Part shown: positions 1 through 10,500 of the stretch, piece by piece
How positions within the stretch are numbered: position 1 is the stretch's first letter
Layout: every line of letters begins with the position of its first letter
Assembly: GCA_031002005.1 (NCBI GenBank)
Contig: JARYHS010008074.1
Coordinates: 183,978,494-184,042,493, forward strand
From: Vandiemenella viatica
Taxonomy: Eukaryota > Arthropoda > Insecta > Orthoptera > Morabidae
Reading direction: 5' to 3'
Length of the DNA stretch: 64,000 nt
Notes under the pieces: model-generated
Seen by the model: only the letters and a program-made list of their open reading frames with translations
Database searches by the model: none
What the model was told of the DNA's origin: nothing
Made by a program: the position numbers and the translations under genes

Positions 1-2278
1 ACAATTTTTTTATATTTTTTGTTGTTGTTGCCCTCCTCTCTTCAACTTTGGGGATGTAACTTATCTGTCCTCTTCACATGAATCATAAATATGTATGGTT
101 CAGGAGAGAACTGTTCATGATATAGTTATTGTTATTTAGCTACAATTCTATGGATCCCTTTATAGCACCACCATTTTGAGAAGCTAAGCATCAGCACAAT
201 ATTAAAGTACGCTTCAAGTCAAAATGGGACAGGTAGTGTGAGAGTATGTGAAGACTGAGGTTGTAAAGCTAAATTAAAAAGGAAACTTCACAAACATTCT
301 CATTGATAGTATGATTAAAAACAAGCATTTTAAGGTAGTATTTGTTTGATCTGGAAATCTAATTTAAGATTATAAATGAATTTGAAAATTTATATGCCAT
401 GTGCTTACAAGGAAATGGTGATGCAATCAACAGTGGTCACGCATGCGAAGGGAGCAAATTTTGGGGAGAAGAAGGAAATGGCAATTTTTTAAATAAATAT
501 ACTAAATTTAACTATGGCAAGAATTAGTCAGCATGTAAAAGAACCTTGTAACAAAAACTAGAGTTTGTAAAGAAAACCTAAATGTGTTCTTTAGACGAAG
601 AAATAAATTCAAATTTTGAAATGGAGATTGACAGAAAGCTAAAAATATAATTAAATTAAAACTAAAAACATAATAAAATTAAAGCTAAAATTAAATTAAA
701 TAATAATATAATACCAGTTGGAAACTAAATTTAAGCTTAAAGGGAGAAAAATGGTATTTTGATATATAACCATGAAGCTACACCACCAACAAGTGTTAAA
801 TATGATAGGATTCTGTCAAAGGTGGGATGAAAATAAATAGATCATGAAATTCTAATAATAATAATAATAATTAAGTCTCCATTTAAAGAGAGATATGATT
901 TTCTGAAATATTATGACTTTTACTTGGAGGAAATACTGAAGCAGAGTTTATGCGCAATAGTAGGCAATGAAAGATTGCATTAGAATAAAATTAGCCAAAA
1001 AATGAAACATTTGTCAAATGAAAGGGAAAATGAAAAGGAATCTTGTGATGTAAGTACCTTTGAGAGAGACTAAATTCTTTTAAGTATATAGACAAATAAC
1101 TATAATGACCAACCCTCGACTTTCAGAAATTAATAACTGCTAAATGAAGAGGTTTAGGAGGAAAGTTGTCATAAGCAAAAGTATCCAAAATACTAAGTTC
1201 TATATGATACACAAGTTTCAAAAGAATCGGATTAAAATAAGTTGCCATGGGAAATAAAACAAAATACTTCCCTGTTTCGAGGATATATAAACCTTAGCCA
1301 GTTTCCTCATTACTGTAGTCATGTCCTCGTCAAACATATTGGTGAAATGGAAGTATCAATTCTTGTAAATTTCACTAACATGTAACTTTTGGGACTTACA
1401 ATATTTGGCTTGGTAGCAGCTCAGAGATAGAAATATTTCTGATCAGTAAAGAACTTCGAAATTATTTTGTTTAAATACCACCAGTGACAAACTTGGTACT
1501 TTTGATTGTAAGCCAACTTTGCTAAAGTTTGAGAAGTTTATGGGACTTCATAAATTAATCAGGAATGAAAACTTCTGAATGCGGCTTTTCTTTGTGATTA
1601 CTTGCAATCTTGAACATAGGATTTTTTAGGTCTGATTCAATCTTCACTAATGTGCTTTTTAATCTCAATTTTCATAACTTTGAGGAATATATTGAGTGAC
1701 CCACACCAGTGGCTTTAATTTCTATGACTCTCCATACCATCATTACCTCGGCAGTGTAAAATACAAGATTATTGGTGGCCATTCTAGATAAAATAATGCA
1801 GAATCTTGGATAGGTGTTAGGTTATACATTGCATCCATAGTCACAGTTAATGACTTACATTTTTATCCCCAAACAATGTTCTGCCATTACAGTAATATAC
1901 AACCATAGGCTTTGTATCATTCAAAATCCTGTCAAAATCAGACCAGTATTTTTTGCATAATTCCTGGTCATCCTAACCTGTGAGCAGGCACAAAGATACA
2001 AATTTATAAAACAGCTGATTCTTTCTCAGCACCTTACTAACAGTGCTCTAAAGTGATTTTTTTTAATATGTCAATTACAGTTTTATTCTATGTACAGACA
2101 AACCTTTAAACAGAATTTCTGTGTTACCAACAATCCTTATAAAAATAAAATGTGATACAGAAAACAACCCATTACTTCCCTAGATGACATTCCTACATTC
2201 TGAGGTATGTCTGTCAATCATACTTTTTAAAGTGAAACTAAAGTAAGTTGTTTAACATGAAAAGTAAACAACACTCAC
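1..2278. other. AT-rich intron or 3' gene sequence, no exon recognised
   Basis: No coding exon, RNA gene or classifiable repeat is recognisable here. The next exon of the minus-strand C2-domain gene should lie in or beyond this stretch, entered in phase 0, but I found no convincing acceptor plus coding segment. A short AAT microsatellite lies near 855. Parts of 1000-2000 read weakly as decayed coding sequence on the minus strand with many stops, perhaps an old DNA transposon, but I cannot assign it. Confidence 0.5.
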
Positions 2279-2468
2279 CTCAACTGTAATTGTTCCTGAA
2301 ACTTCATCTTGTTCATAAGGGCGGGACTGTAGGGATATTACTTGTCTTTGACTTGGATTAATAAGTAGTTCATCTACTCCCACAATTCCTAAACCTAGGA
2401 ATTTTTTACCTTTGTTTACCCTATCATAGACTTCAAAGAGAAGTTCTGCTGTATTTGGACCAAGGTCG
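2279..2468 (-). CDS. C2CD2L: C2-domain exon of a C2CD2L/TMEM24-like gene (second half of the C2 domain)
   Basis: The exon has an acceptor ending atacag and a donor GAG|gtgagt. It enters in phase 2 (TT from the previous exon plus C completes a Phe codon) and leaves in phase 0, giving exactly 64 codons. The product runs FDLGPNTAELLFEVYDR ... KFLGLGIVGVDELL ... RQVISLQSRPY ... GTITVE. This is the C-terminal half of a C2 beta-sandwich, with the aromatic-Asp-Leu strand, the FEVYD strand and the GxxxxxxxEL loop. C2CD2L tethers the ER to the plasma membrane and carries phosphatidylinositol; the C2 domain is its membrane-binding part (family knowledge). The downstream exon is not found. An unrelated C2 protein is possible but less likely given the SMP-like exons upstream. 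Confidence 0.82.
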
Positions 2469-2741
2469 CTGTATAACAGAAAGAAAAGTTGTTTTGTCAT
2501 AACAGAATTATTTATGTTAGTAATTATTGTGGAAACATTAGACATCTGATCAATAAACTAAGTAAGGCATCTATATTTAGGAATGTTTAATTAGAAATGA
2601 TGAAAATAATATTTATTGGTATGCAATTAGTTTTGTCAAATTTGATTCTCTCCTATAGACATTAATTTTTAGTGGGACTTAAAAGTAGACTAATGTATTG
2701 ATAGTTAATGTATTCATTCATAAACATCTTCAACAACTGGC

Positions 2742-3765
2742 CTTTTCTGTAAATAAGATATAGAAAAACTAGTAGAATTAAGATACAGGTTGAATATAAG
2801 GGGTTATAGAGTACAATGTTGTCTCACACCCCTTTGAAGTTTGAACTGATGCTGTCTCACGATTCTCTAATTTTACTGTAGCCACTTTATTCTTATATAG
2901 ATCATAAAATATTCTTCTATCTTGATATGTTAGACCTGACTTCTATAAAAATTTTGACCTCTTGTCCCACCTAACACTTTCAAAAGCTTTATGTAACTCA
3001 ACAAATGCAAAGGAAGTATGTTTGTTTTTATTAATCTGCCCTTCAAGTATTAATGTTAAAGACCAGAATTCCTTCTCTTGTACCACCATTTTTCCTAAAC
3101 CAAAATGATCGAAAATCCTTTCTGTTCTTCTGTATATTATCCTGGTCAGTAATTTTGAAGCATGTGATTCTAGATTTATGGTGTGATAATTCTCATATTT
3201 GTTGGCTGTAAGATTATGATACTTTTATTAAAATCAGCTGGAATTTCTCCTGTTTTATAGCTGTTAAATATTGGTTCAGATTCCTAATTTTCCAATGGAT
3301 TTGGAAGCTCTGCAGTTCAAACCACCTTATTTGATTTCAAATATTTCAAAGTTTTATCAAATTCTTCCTTAAAACAGCAACACCTAAATCATCAGGGTGG
3401 ACATTGCACTTTTTCCAGTACTCTGTTCTTCAAATCATCCCCATCATATGGATTCTTCTTCTATTGGTAGCTCTATCTTCTGAGCTTAAAACAGGTTTCC
3501 CATTAGCAGCTTCAATGTTTATACATCTTTTATCCATTTCTTCATAAGTTTGATGGATCTTTCGATAGGCCGCATTTACTCTACTTATGACCATTTCATT
3601 TTCTACTTCTTTACACTTTTCTTTTGCTTTCCTGCATTTACTGTTTATTTGATTTCTATATTGTCTGTATGACTCTGTTCCTTCTCCTGAGCATTTTTGT
3701 GCCTTCTCTTCCGATTCATCAACTACAATATTACTAATGACCTTATTACCTCTAAAATTATCTAC
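2742..3765 (-). mobile_element. Decayed RTE-type LINE fragment (endonuclease-RT linker to RT domain)
   Basis: The minus-strand translation from about 3765 to 3430 reads YRQYRNQINSKCRKAKEKC, VNAAYRKIHQTYEEMDKRC and GKPVLSSEDRA. These match, with substitutions, the linker of the longer RTE copy at 24.3-26.7 kb (YRQFRNQINRKCKIAKEKW, DVAYRKIKQNFGEMKKR, GKPLLSSEDRA). Further left, with several frameshifts, come FAFVELHKAFESVRWDK, LYKNKVATVKLENRE and GVRQ-like pieces, the RT palm region of the same family. It lies in the intron between the two C2 exons, in the gene's own orientation, and is clearly dead. Confidence 0.8.
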
Positions 3766-3808
3766 TACATTCAAAACCAGATAAATTGTTGACTATCAAA
3801 CTACTCAC

Positions 3809-3917
3809 AAAAGAAAATGTTCATCCCAAACTGGACTGTCTGTATCCTTCTTGATAGAAGTTTGATTTTTCTGAGGGGGATCATCCATTTCAACAACACA
3901 GTATGGCTCCACACAAC
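3809..3917 (-). CDS. C2CD2L: C2-domain exon of the C2CD2L-like gene (middle)
   Basis: The acceptor is ttgcag and the donor CTTTT|gtgagt. It enters in phase 1 (G plus GT makes Gly) and leaves in phase 2, matching both neighbours. Residues are (G)CVEPYCVVEMDDPPQKNQT then SIKKDTDSPVWDEHFLF. That is typical C2 architecture: an EPYCVVEMD strand, then the T-x-SPVWDEHFLF motif where C2 domains have N-P-x-W-N-E-x-F. The VEMD acidic residue and the Asp in DSPVWDEH sit where Ca2+-binding loops usually are, but not all canonical aspartates are present, so calcium binding cannot be assumed. The intron to the next exon (3808-2469) is 1.34 kb and contains the LINE remnant. Confidence 0.85.
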
Positions 3918-4049
3918 CTGCAACATCGAGAAATATTTGTACTAAAGCCATATTACTAAAAAGAAGATTCAAAAATTATTATTACAGTAAGTACTAGCAT
4001 TTTATTTACTGTGTATATCTTATAACTCAAGGAAACTGTTATACACCAC

Positions 4050-4358
4050 CAGGCCCGCCGCTAGCTGTTTCAGCGCCCGCGTGCAATACCGAGTATGCCG
4101 CCCCCTGTCTAATTTCCGAACCGGGTCAAAAATCTGTGAGATTGCCGCCCCTTCGAACATTTGCCGCCCCCATTGTTGCCATACCGAGTGTCGCCGGCCG
4201 CCCGAAGCAGCTGTTGAGCTTAAAAAAAAAAGGTCGCCCGTTACATAATACGCCGCAAATTTCGTCGCGGCGACTGTCGATCGCTCGTTTTTGCCGCCCC
4301 CCTCGATGTGCCGCCCGCGTGCGGTGCACGTCTTGCACGCCCGCTTACGGCGGCCCTG
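4050..4358. mobile_element. hAT-type MITE, 309 bp, with 8-bp target duplication
   Basis: A GC-rich block in AT-rich intron DNA begins CAGGCCCGCCG and ends with the inverse, CGGCGGCCCTG. Longer imperfect inverted ends share a GCCCGCGTGCAA-like subterminal stretch. It is flanked by perfect direct repeats TACACCAC at 4042-4049 and 4359-4366. Terminal CAG...CTG with an 8-bp duplication is the hAT signature. The interior repeats GCCGCCCCC and has no ORF. It lies in the intron between the first and middle C2 exons. Confidence 0.85.
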
Positions 4359-4752
4359 TACACCACAGCTGTCCCAGCTAAATTATCATGAAAAATCATA
4401 GCTCTTTTTATGAATGGCAAACAGGCTAACACTGTAGTTCAGGGAAAATATCACTTCCTGGAGAAAATGGACTCAATCTGATAAGTAGAAATTTAATACA
4501 AATTATGATTTCCTTGAAAATGGTGTGTAAATTCATATAAGTTTCAATACTGATATCAGAAGCTAGCTTTACATAGGCTTATTATCTGTCATTTGTTTGG
4601 AGTACAGAAAAAGATGAGAACTCAGAAAATTATATGTAATGTGGTATTTCATTGACTGTTGTTAGAAAGTAATCATTAATTTGAATTATTTGGAGATTTG
4701 CTATGAATTTGTAAACATCAAATACAAGGATATATTTTTAAATTAAACATAC

Positions 4753-4849
4753 CTTGCTTTGCTCCTAAGCCTGTGGCTTTTATAATTTTGACTAATAACC
4801 GTTTTTCAGCTGCAGTCTTTGATGGAATGGATGGATATTGTGATGACAT
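4753..4849 (-). CDS. C2CD2L: C2-domain exon of the C2CD2L-like gene (linker and first C2 strand)
   Basis: The acceptor is catgttgcag and the donor GCAAG|gtatgt. It enters in phase 0 and leaves in phase 1. The 32 codons read MSSQYPSIPSKTAAEKRLLV then KIIKATGLGAKQ: a short Ser/Pro linker followed by KRLLVKIIKATGLG, the usual first strand of a C2 domain (L-x-V-x-I-x-x-A-x-x-L). The Met at its start is in frame with the preceding exon, so I treat it as internal rather than a start codon, although an alternative promoter cannot be excluded. The next exon upstream is 12.2 kb away at 17041. Confidence 0.82.
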
Positions 4850-5014
4850 CTGCAACATGAATAATTTACCTTCAGAGACATATTTGTCAAATGTAGGATG
4901 AAGTACTGCAACTTAAGTATTTAATTCATTACTTGAAGTTACATACAAACATACATGCGGCTCCTTCTCCTGTAATAGGCTTAACTGAAAAACATGCACC
5001 CCAGACAAAACCTA

Positions 5015-5141
5015 TCTACATATATACTCTGTTATTCACAAAACTGTGGGTGGCAGAAGGTGCTCAGCACCAAACCTAATCTCTTTGTTGTGCATTCCAA
5101 TCCCTGATGGTGTGAGGGGAAAAAAGAATTCATATGTTCTC
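5015..5141. repeat. Interspersed repeat copy 1 (ctacatatatactctg family)
   Basis: About 125 bp recur at 15690-15818 with roughly one difference per ten bases. Shared blocks include ctacatatatactctg, tgtgggtggcagag, aacctaatctctttgttgtg and aaaaaagaattcatat. No ORF or terminal structure is visible. It resembles a short repeat widespread in insect genomes, but I cannot name its parent element. Confidence 0.6.
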
Positions 5142-5644
5142 CAAGACAAAACCTGTCATAGGTAAAACCTGCCCCATGCCACCAGTATTATTTTACCTAT
5201 TGTTTTTCTTTTTAAAAATGCTGTTAGGCAATGAAAATAAAGTAAAATGGGGAAAGTAAACCTGGCACTCAAGGTCAAGGCAGGAGGGTCACAACAAATA
5301 CAAATACACAGAAAATACAATAGGAACACATTTTACAATATTTCAGCATAAACCTTAATCATGACTAGAGGGTGGGCATTTGGCAAGAGGATAGGATGTG
5401 TACACACTGATACTCGCCTCATGAATTTGATGATCAAGGTGGGGAGGGTGACAATGGCAGTGGTTAGGGGGAAAGTTTTCCAACCATAATTTCTGGAGAG
5501 TTTAACCTTTGTAATAATCAAATTAAAATAAAATAAAATAATTTTTTAAACTAAATTTAAGACAAAAATATGACAGATCTGATAAATAAAAAATAAATTG
5601 CATATTTATAATAACATAAATGATAGGTTTACTGGTGAGGTATT
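5142..5644. other. Intron sequence, nothing recognised
   Basis: AT-rich sequence with short AAAATA runs near 5520-5640 and no coding, RNA or structural signal. It ends at the 3' tail of the next LINE fragment. Confidence 0.5.
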
Positions 5645-6860
5645 AAAGAATAATAATAATAATAATTTTATCTTTAAATTCTTTCAACATTGTTGTTAAA
5701 TTATTCATCAATGCCCTTGGTAACTTCCAATCCCTGACATCCTTACCTAAAAAAGAGAATCTTCCTACACCCTTGTGCCTGAAATCGAGTGCTAGCTTGT
5801 GGTCATGGTCATCTTTTACCTTCCATGCATTACTTTTCATTCTTACACCAATATCTTTCCATGCCTCATCACCAAGATACAACTTGTACACTCCCATGAC
5901 CCTCTTCACCCTCCTCCTGTCTTTCAATGAATCCCGTTCCAGCTCCTTCATCATATCTGTTACTGATTGCATTCTACGTTAATTTCCAGAAACAAATCTA
6001 GCAGCCCCTTTTTGCATCCTCTCCAACTCCTGTATTTGATACGCAAAATGTGGGTCCCATACTACACTACCATATTCAAGCAATGGTCTAACCAAAGTTT
6101 TGTAACCCAGTTCCTTTACTTTCCTCATACATCCCCTCATCACTCTCTCCAACAAGTGCAGAATTTTGAAACCTTTCCGTACCACTTGTCCAATGTGTCC
6201 TGCCCCATTATGCTTCTTATCAAATATGATGCCAAGCTATTTATATTTCAAGTCATCAACAAGCAATTCTTTCCCCACCTTATAATCATAATAAACCTTT
6301 AGTTTTTTATTTGTGTATCTAATAAGCTGACTCTTCTTTGCATTTATCTTCATCCCATGTTTACCAACCCAACTAGATATCCTGTCCAATCCTCTACTGT
6401 TTTGATCCTTTTATATAGCATTATGTTATCTGCAACCAATCTAATTTCTGATAGTAAACAATCAACACAGTTATTCATTAGAATAGTGAATAGCAATGAT
6501 CCCAATATGTTACCCTGTGTTACTCCGATTTTTACTTCCACTTATTTTGATACTGCATTTCCTAACCTAACTTTCTGTATTCTACCTTTTAAAAATTCTT
6601 CTACCCAGCAAATCATTTTCTCATCCCCTCCAATAGTTTTTACCTTATTTACTACCATTTTATGGCTCACTCTGTTAAAATCCTTTGAAAGATCTAGTGC
6701 TACACTATCAATTTGGTTTCCCTTGTCTATTTCATCTGGAATATCTTGCATATATCCCACCAACTGAGACTGGCATGAATATCCTTGCCTAATTGCCAAA
6801 TTATAATAGATGCCTAGACCATCCAGTGGGAGGCCTTGCAAATTTACAGTAACAATCTCA
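5645..6860 (-). mobile_element. CR1/Jockey-type LINE fragment: RT domain to 3' end, inactivated
   Basis: Reading from 6860 leftwards in shifting frames: LDLSKDFNRVSHK (RT motif with the usual FSKAFD altered), a WVEEFLKGR segment, IGVTQGNILGSLLF (normally GVPQGSVLGPLLF), LVADNIMLY (normally FADDxxLY), then LGYKTLVRPLLEYGSVVWD and LERMQKGAARFV, and finally the C-terminal YRRMQSVTDMMKEL ... FSFLGKDVRDW region. The order and motifs fit a CR1/Jockey-superfamily RT and its C-terminus. The 3' end runs into a TAA/ATT microsatellite at about 5649-5665. Multiple stops and frameshifts show it is dead. Two more 3' copies lie at 16337 and 42853. Confidence 0.85.
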
Positions 6861-7009
6861 ACACTTGATGTGTGAGTGGGATACCTTTTTTTTCTTATAG
6901 TGAGAGCTGTTAGGGTTTATACTGATACTACTACCTCTTTAGAATGCTGCAGATAGGAACTAGCTGACTAGCATATCCTTAACGTACAGCTTACCCCTGG
7001 TTTCTATGT

Positions 7010-7471
7010 TCGAATTTGAAGAGATATTTCAGAGAAGATTTCAGCGAATGGAAGGAAGGCTCAAGTACAGTAGAGTAAAGGTGGGAAGAGTTCAAGGAGA
7101 TAATGAGAAAGGGGGAAGAAAAATGTATTCCAAAGCAGAAAATAAAGACAAGTAGAGAGCCTGTGTACTATAATAGGGAAGCGAGGAGGTTAAAGATGTT
7201 GATAAGAAGAGAACATAACAGAGTTAAGACACTGCAGGGTAGCAGGGAATATTTAAAACAACTAAACAAGGACTTAATAATAGCAAAAAAAGGTGGCTAA
7301 AGATGGGTTTATGATGAGTATTGTCAGTGCAGGAGGACCATGCATCAAGAAATTTCTCTGGCTATGATAGAAAACTGAGGGGGGAAGTGAGGGTGTTGAG
7401 ATGCTCAGAGATAAGGATAGAAAAGAAGTTACTGAGGATTTTTAAAAAAATGCAGAGATTTTAATAAATTA
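7010..7471 (+). mobile_element. LINE fragment (endonuclease-RT linker), opposite strand, split by the Helitron
   Basis: The plus-strand translation around 7075-7300 includes WEEFKEIMRKGEEKCIP, REPVYYNREARRLKML and REYLKQLNKDL. This is the basic linker with the I-P-x-x-K ... P-x-x-x-N-x-E-x-R/K-x-L pattern between endonuclease and RT in CR1/Jockey-type LINEs. It runs opposite to the neighbouring RT fragment at 5645-6860, so these are separate insertions or an inverted pair. It breaks at 7471, where the Helitron begins, and appears to continue at 10035-10110 beyond it. Confidence 0.6.
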
Positions 7472-10034
7472 CTAGCTGACCCGGCAATGCTTCACTATTG
7501 CTGAACTTGAGTAGGCACATAGATTAAATGAAAAAATATTTACATATAAATTTTAAACTGCTGTTTCATTCATTTTCAGTTGGAAAGGGTGAGAGGGGAT
7601 GCGCTTTGGAAAACATATGGAGGCTGTTTGTTTCAAAGTATAAGTGTACAAATTCTTATCTAAATCTGATAAAAAATGTGATTTGCCTAAATTATGAGGT
7701 AAAAACATAATGGGGTTGGAAATGGGGAGAGGGGATGAATATTCGGAAACCATACGTAGTCAATATTTTTCTGTTTGTTTTAAAGTATAAGTGTACAAAT
7801 TCCTATCTAAATCGGATAAAAAATGTGGTATTGCCTAAATTATAGGGTAATGGGGGTGGAAAGGGGGAGAGGGGATGAATATTCGGAAACCATACATAGG
7901 CAGTATTTTTCTGTTTGTTTGAAAGTATAAGTGTACAAATTGTTATCTAAATCGGATAAAAAATGTGGTTTGCCTAAATTATGGGGTAAAAACTTAATAG
8001 GGGTGGAAAGGGGGAGAGGGGATGAATATTCGGAAACCATACGTAGGCAGTATTATTCTGTTTGTTTTAAAGTATAAGTGTACAAATTCTTATCTAAATC
8101 TGATAAAAATTGTGGTTTGCCTAAATTATAGGGTAAAAACGTAATGGGGTTGGAAAGGGGGAGAGGGGATGAATATTCGGAAACCATACGTAGTCAATAT
8201 TTTTCTGTTTGTTTTAAAGTATAAGTGTACAAATTCCTATCTAAATCGGATAAAAAATGTGGTATTGCCTAAATTATAGGGTAATGGGGGTGGAAAGGGG
8301 GAGAGGGGATGAATATTCGGAAACCATACATAGGCAGTATTTTTCTGTTTGTTTGAAAGTATAAGTGTACAAATTGTTATCTAAATCGGATAAAAAATGT
8401 GGTTTGCCTAAATTATGGGGTAAAAACGTAATGGGGGTGGAAAGGGGGAGAGGGGATGAATATTCGGAAACCATACGTAGGCAGTATTTTTCTGTTTGTT
8501 TTAAAGTATAAGTGCACAAATTCTTATGTAAATTGGATAAAAAATGTGCTTTGCCTAAATTGTGGGGTGAAAACGTAATGGGGTTGGAAAGGGGGAGAGG
8601 GGATGAATATTCGGAAACCATACGTAGGCACTACTTTTCTGTTTGTTTTAAAGTATAAGTGTACAAATTCTTAACTAAATCTGATAAAAATTGTGGTTTG
8701 CCTAAATTATAGGGTAAAAACGTAATGGGGTTGGAAAGGGGGAGAGGGGATGAATATTCGGAAACCATACGTAGGCAGTATTTTTCTGTTTGTTTTAAAG
8801 TATAAGTGTGCAAATTGTTATCTAAATCGGATAAAAAATGTGGTTTGCCTAAATTATGGGGTAAAAACGTAATGGGGTTGGAAATGGGGAGAGGGGATGA
8901 ATATTCGGAAACCATACGTAGGCAGTATTTTTCTGTTTGTTTTAAAGTATAAGTGTACAAATTGTTATCTAAATCGGATAAAAAATGTGGTATTGCCTAA
9001 ATTATGGGGTGAAAAAATTATGAGGGTGGAAAGGGGGCGAGGGGATTAATATTCGGAAACCATATGTAGGCAGTATTTTTCTGTTTGTTTTTAAAGTATA
9101 AGTGTACAAATTCCTATCTAAATCGGATAAAAAATGTGGTTTGCCTAAATTATGGGGTGAAAACGTAATGGGGTTGGAAAGGGGGAGAGGGGATGAATAT
9201 TCGTGAACCATACGTAGGCAGTATTTTTCTGTTTGTTTGAAAGTATAAGTGCACAAATTGTTATCTAAATCGGATAAAAAATGTGGTTTTGCCTAAATTA
9301 TGGGGTAAAAACGTAATGGGGGTGGAAAGGGGGAGAGGGGATGAATATTCGGAAACCATACGTAGGCTGTATTTTTCTGTTTGTTTTAAAGTAAAAGTGT
9401 ACAAATTCTTATCTAAATCGGATAAAAAATGTGGTTTGCCTAAATTATGGGGTGAAAACGTAATGGGGTTGGAAAGGGGGAGAGGGGATGAATATTCGGG
9501 AACCATACGTAGGCAGTATTTTTCTGTTTGTTTTAAAGTAAAAGTGTACAAATTCTTATCTAAAATGTGGTTTGCCTAAATTATGGGGTGAAAACGTAAT
9601 GGGGTTGGAAAGGGGGAGAGGGGATGAATATTCGGGAACCATATGTTGGCAGTATTTTTCTGTTTGTTTTAAAGTATAAGTGTACAAATTCCTATCTAAA
9701 TCGGATAAAAAATGTGGTATTGCCTAAAGTATGGGTGTGGATATGGGGCGAGGGGATTAATATTCGGAAACCATATGTAGGCAGTATTTTTATGTTTGTT
9801 TTAAAGTATAAGTGTACAAATTCCTATCTAAATCGGATAAAAAATGTGGTTTTGCCTAAACTATGGGGTGTTATGAGGAATAGGGGGCGACTTTTTGGAA
9901 TTGTTTTTTCACAGGAACCTTCGCAGACGCACACTCGAAAACTCTCCAAAGTTTCATTGCAATCTGATAAATGGTACAGGAACGCATACAAGACGAACAT
10001 ACAAACAAACAAACATTGATTTTTATATATAAGA
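7472..10034 (-). mobile_element. Non-autonomous Helitron carrying a tandem array (copy 1)
   Basis: Read on the minus strand, the element starts TCTTATATATAAAAATC at 10034 and ends GGGTCAGCTAG at 7472. It is flanked by A on the 5' side and T on the 3' side, the Helitron pattern A^TC...CTRR^T. A perfect 5-bp stem (GCAAT/ATTGC, 8-nt loop) ends 8 nt before CTAG, where Helitrons have their terminal hairpin. There are no terminal inverted repeats, no target duplication and no Rep/helicase ORF. The two flanks join into a continuous LINE linker sequence. Most of the interior is a 147-bp tandem array. The second copy at 21456 shares both ends and the hairpin. Confidence 0.8.
7560..9885. repeat. Tandem array of about 15 units, period 147 bp, inside Helitron copy 1
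   Basis: The block gatgaatattcgg recurs (with minor variants) at 7734, 7874, 8021, 8168, 8308, 8455, 8602, 8749, 8896, 9044, 9192, 9340, 9487, 9623 and 9755. Spacings are 140, 147, 147, 140, 147, 147, 147, 147, 148, 148, 148, 147, 136 and 132. Each unit also carries tatttttctgtttg, aagtgtacaaatt and aaatcggataaaaaatgtgg. The 140/147/147 pattern at the start is repeated once as a 434-bp higher-order unit. Because 147 is 49 codons, the minus strand stays open over several units; this is a by-product, not evidence of a gene. Confidence 0.9.
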
Positions 10035-10110
10035 TTTAGTGAGAGCATTAGGGAGAATGAATCATAAATGGGAGGGTCTAATTCAGAGAATGAGCTTAAC
10101 AACACAGTTA
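10035..10110 (+). mobile_element. Continuation of the LINE linker beyond Helitron copy 1
   Basis: The sequence tttagtgagagcattaggg and onwards continues the LINE fragment that stops at 7471. Joining the flanks gives an uninterrupted AT boundary and linker-like composition. This is the empty-site reading of the Helitron insertion; the piece is short and its coding frame is not independently convincing. Confidence 0.5.
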
Positions 10111-10127
10111 GAAATGAAGAAATCATT

Positions 10128-10297
10128 ATAATTTGTCCATGACCTTTTGAAGGAAGCATCCCAGAATTTGCCTGGAGTGATTTGGGGAAACAATGGAAAA
10201 CCCAAATCTGGATGTCCAGATGGGAATTCGAACCCATATCCTTCTGAATGTGAGGCCAGAATGTTAACCGTTCACCCACTACGCTTGGTCCGGACAT
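10128..10297 (-). mobile_element. SINE-A copy (tRNA-headed)
   Basis: On the minus strand the head has a B-box-like GGGTTCGAATtCC region (complement of gggaattcgaaccc), followed by the family body: a gggcatccagatttgggttt-like stretch, cccaaatcactcc and gaagcatccc. The 3' cctctaatgacctcgacg end is missing. Differences from the 57.5-kb copy include lost CpGs. Confidence 0.8.
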
Positions 10298-10500
10298 TCC
10301 ACTTGTGTATCTACACACTTCGTGTACCAGCTTACCTGGCTTCACTGCACATTATCATATTTTGGCCTCACAAATAACCTATTGTTCATCAAGATTAATG
10401 GCCACAGGCAAACAGTTTATATTGGTTTATAGACAATCCAGTGGCCCGTGTCATTTTCCACGATTCTCACAACATCAACAACTGATTTACTGATTTACTC
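10298..10500 (+). mobile_element. Possible Penelope-like 3' fragment
   Basis: One plus-strand frame gives KINGHRQTVYIG followed by PVSFST-like residues. INGH(R) followed by a Thr/Val-rich stretch is common at the end of the GIY-YIG region in Penelope-like elements, and the 19.3-kb copy has RINGY at that place. The match is short, so the call is tentative. Confidence 0.25.

Noticed and set aside
1000..2000. Decayed piggyBac-like transposase on the minus strand
   Set aside because: Short phrases seemed suggestive (for example KPMVVYYCNGRTLF), but stops are frequent, no catalytic motif was found and no TTAA-flanked ends were seen.
4126..4432. Overlapping ORFs in the GC-rich block
   Set aside because: They lie in a hAT MITE with exact ends and target duplication; the openness is due to GC content.
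7553..9551. Series of minus-strand ORFs with a repeating 49-residue unit, suggestive of a repeat protein
   Set aside because: They follow directly from the 147-bp DNA period. Frames break wherever a unit has a different length, there is no start, signal or splice context, and the plus strand also stays open in places.
7560..9885. CRISPR-like array
   Set aside because: The units are contiguous near-identical 147-bp copies without unique spacers, in a eukaryotic Helitron.
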